This document shows, one piece after another, positions 15,913 to 17,846 of a stretch of DNA of 17,846 bases (positions are counted from its first letter, which is position 1; each line of letters begins with the position of its first letter). This DNA comes from JABMMZ01 sp044377005 (lineage in GTDB: Bacteria; Bacteroidota; Bacteroidia; NS11-12g; UBA955). The position numbers and the translations under genes are program-made. The DNA lies in contig JBILJV010000045.1 in assembly GCA_044377005.1 (NCBI GenBank), positions 1 to 17,846 on the forward strand. The letters run 5' to 3'. The notes beneath the pieces are model-generated. The model made no database searches. It was not told the DNA's origin and was given only the letters and a program-made list of their open reading frames with translations.

Positions 15913-17846
15913 TTGAAAAAATTTTTATTCATTATTATTGTTTTATTAAGTATCAATAAATCAAGTGCTCAAGGTACTGCAGGTAAAGATTTTTGGGTTG
16001 CTTTTATGGCTCAAGATTGGGGTTGTTATTACAATAATTACTATTACAACAACGATACTGCAGAATTATTTTTATCTTCACAATTTGCAGCTACAGTATA
16101 CATTGCCGCAAAAGGACAAAATTTTTATGATACCGTTGTTTTAACACCTAATGAAACCTCTATGGTAAGATTACCAAGAGAAGTTGTCTGTAGATATTCA
16201 GATTCTGTAACAACCAATGGCGTTCGCGTATACTCAGATACCACAATTAATGTTTTTGCAGTCAATAGATATTGGTTTTCTAAAGGGGCGACAGTTGTTA
16301 TTCCTACATCATCTATTATTAATTCACCGGAATACATTATAACAACAGCCAAAGACAACTATACTTGGGGTTGGTATTGTAATGGAAAACAGCTTCAATC
16401 ACCAGAATTTACTATCGTTGGTATTGCTGACAGTTCCGTTATTGAAATAGTTCCTACTGGTGCCTCCTCGAGGAATAGTCCAAAAAATGTCCCCTTTCAA
16501 ATAACCTTGTTAAAGGGCCAAACATTTCAATACATGACCACAGACAATGACTTAACAGGAACTTTTGTAAGGTCTAAATATTTAAATTCAAAATTTGCAG
16601 TATTCTCTGGTAACCGACAAACATATTCATTCAGAAATTGTGGAACTAGTAATTGTAATAGTAGTTGGGATCATACATACGAACAATTAATTCCAACTGT
16701 AACTTGGGGTAGAAATTATACCTCTTTACCTTTCAAAAACAATTCAAAAGGATACACATTAAAAGTTGTAGCTGCTGAAAATAATACGATTATAAATATC
16801 AATGGTAGCTACTATGCTACGTTAAATCAATCAGAATTTTTTACTTACGAAGTTTGTTCGGCTGATGTTGTAAGAATTAATGGCAGTAATAGAATATCAG
16901 TTGCACAATTTGCGGTTGGTGGATATAGCTGTCAGAACCATCCTACCAAATATTGGATTGGTGACCCTTCACAATTGCAACTTTTTCCTGATGAGCAATT
17001 TGGAAATAATGCTACAATAAATACAGTAAGTCAAAACCCATGGTGGTGGAATTGGAGTTGGAATTGGTGGTGGCAATTAAATAGTCCTGAACATTATATC
17101 AATGTGTTAACCAAAACATCTGATACATCTTTTTTTAGCATTAATGGCAATAAAATAAAAACGGCAGATTGGATTACGAGTTCTAATTTATCAAATTACC
17201 ATTATACCCAAATTCAAATAGATACCGGCAGTCATCATATGTCAAGCTCTAAAGGTTTTCTCTCTTATGTATATGGATATGGTTATTATGATGGCTATGC
17301 TTATGCTGCTGCGGCTAAGTTTAATCCTATTCAAAATAATTTCATTGTTATTGATGCTCAGTGTGTTCGCGACAGTGTTAATTTCCGTGCTGTTAAAAAT
17401 GACAGTTTCTCTAATTTTAAATGGAAAATTCAAGGCAGAAATGGTTTATTAAGTGGAGATAAAATGATTTACAAATTTCCTGATACCGGTTGGTATGAGG
17501 TCAAAATGTATTGTAACCACGTCATTACAAATGCTCTAGATTCAGTTACTAAGGTTTTATATGTTGCAGACACCAAAATACAATCCTTACTCTCATTTAA
17601 AGATTCTCTCATCTGCGGCAAGGTTGATTATATTGAAATTTCAAAAGGCTTTAACATTGACAATGGCTATCAATGGATGGACGGTTGGGATGTTTATTAT
17701 AGAGCGATAAAATCTCCTGCAACTTATTGGCTTGAAGTTAAAGAAAGAAATGGTTGTACATACAGAGACACCATGATTGTTCGGGATGGTAAATTACCTA
17801 AATCTAACTTTACCCTTTCTGATACTCAATTTTGTTACAATTCTTC
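15913..17846 (+). CDS. Large secreted protein with IgGFc-binding-like N-terminal region (3' end beyond window)
   Basis: The frame is open for 644 codons from TTG at 15913 to the window edge with no stop, so the gene is cut off on the right. TTG is chosen because it begins a well-formed signal peptide (KK, hydrophobic 4-14, cleavage SSA|Q at 19/20) and no in-frame ATG lies near; the first, at codon 32, would lose it. The mature protein opens with GKDFWVAFMAQ, then alternating beta-strands with TINVFAVNRYWFS, VVIPTS and KFAVFSGN. This resembles the IgGFc-binding N-terminal domain seen in long Bacteroidota surface or type IX-secreted proteins. From about residue 470 PKD-like beta-sandwich modules seem to follow (FKWKIQGRNG, DTGWYEVKMYC). 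Aromatic low-complexity insertions lie at 38-48, 377-387 and 452-468. A C-terminal sorting domain is expected but not in view. Ligand unknown. Confidence 0.85.
   Translation, partial: MKKFLFIIIVLLSINKSSAQGTAGKDFWVAFMAQDWGCYYNNYYYNNDTAELFLSSQFAATVYIAAKGQNFYDTVVLTPNETSMVRLPREVVCRYSDSVTTNGVRVYSDTTINVFAVNRYWFSKGATVVIPTSSIINSPEYIITTAKDNYTWGWYCNGKQLQSPEFTIVGIADSSVIEIVPTGASSRNSPKNVPFQITLLKGQTFQYMTTDNDLTGTFVRSKYLNSKFAVFSGNRQTYSFRNCGTSNCNSSWDHTYEQLIPTVTWGRNYTSLPFKNNSKGYTLKVVAAENNTIININGSYYATLNQSEFFTYEVCSADVVRINGSNRISVAQFAVGGYSCQNHPTKYWIGDPSQLQLFPDEQFGNNATINTVSQNPWWWNWSWNWWWQLNSPEHYINVLTKTSDTSFFSINGNKIKTADWITSSNLSNYHYTQIQIDTGSHHMSSSKGFLSYVYGYGYYDGYAYAAAAKFNPIQNNFIVIDAQCVRDSVNFRAVKNDSFSNFKWKIQGRNGLLSGDKMIYKFPDTGWYEVKMYCNHVITNALDSVTKVLYVADTKIQSLLSFKDSLICGKVDYIEISKGFNIDNGYQWMDGWDVYYRAIKSPATYWLEVKERNGCTYRDTMIVRDGKLPKSNFTLSDTQFCYNS
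17041..17073 (+). repeat. Trp-rich codon-palindromic tract
   Basis: This stretch encodes WWWNWSWNWWW (residues 377-387 of the secreted protein): eight Trp in eleven residues, arranged symmetrically around a central serine codon. At the DNA level it is a series of TGG codons separated by AAT and AGT, giving many closely spaced GG pairs. Confidence 0.9.

Noticed and set aside
16125..17452. Antisense and alternative-frame ORFs inside the right-edge gene
   Set aside because: They are shadows of the continuous 644-codon frame from 15913, which has a signal peptide and coherent beta-rich domains.
15174..17846. Complete defence island or CRISPR-linked CHAT (craspase-like) system
   Set aside because: There are no repeats, cas genes, TPR fusion, nuclease, toxin partner or mobile-element genes in view. 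Only a single CHAT-like domain is supported.

Overview
The window comes from a low-GC member of the Bacteroidota; no finer placement is possible. The evidence is the set of families (split transketolase, carboxypeptidase-regulatory-like plus beta-barrel outer-membrane protein, S9 dipeptidyl peptidase IV, an IgGFc-binding-like secreted protein), signal peptides ending in an A|Q or S|Q junction, and TAnnTTTG-type -7 promoter boxes close to start codons. No rRNA, CRISPR array, transposase, integrase or phage gene is visible.

Layout. Positions 1-493 hold no supportable gene, only one strong hairpin. A secreted TPR-type protein of unknown function (494-2380, minus) follows, then a minus-strand tRNA-Arg(ACG) with its own terminator. 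A plus-strand pair encodes a PLP aminotransferase and an overlapping omega-amidase (2820-4738), a known combination for transamination with glutamine, probably in methionine salvage. A second plus-strand unit (4817-8001) carries the two halves of a split transketolase with a secreted VWA-domain protein between them. Convergent to it, on the minus strand, are the site-2 protease rseP and the co-chaperone hscB (9842 to 7998). The plus-strand genes at 10046-15169 encode a large outer-membrane beta-barrel receptor-like protein and a secreted dipeptidyl peptidase IV.

The right end is the least ordinary part. A small minus-strand protein (15174-15752) has the His-Gly and Ser-Cys-Glu-Thr signatures and C-terminal layout of a CHAT/caspase-like clan CD peptidase, in single-domain form. 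Divergent from it is a long secreted protein starting with TTG at 15913 and open through the window edge. It resembles the IgGFc-binding family and carries three aromatic low-complexity insertions.

No complete new multigene system is demonstrable. The best candidates for a second look are the CHAT-like protein, the VWA gene inside the transketolase unit, the aromatic-rich surface protein, and the consistently short distance from -7 box to start codon.
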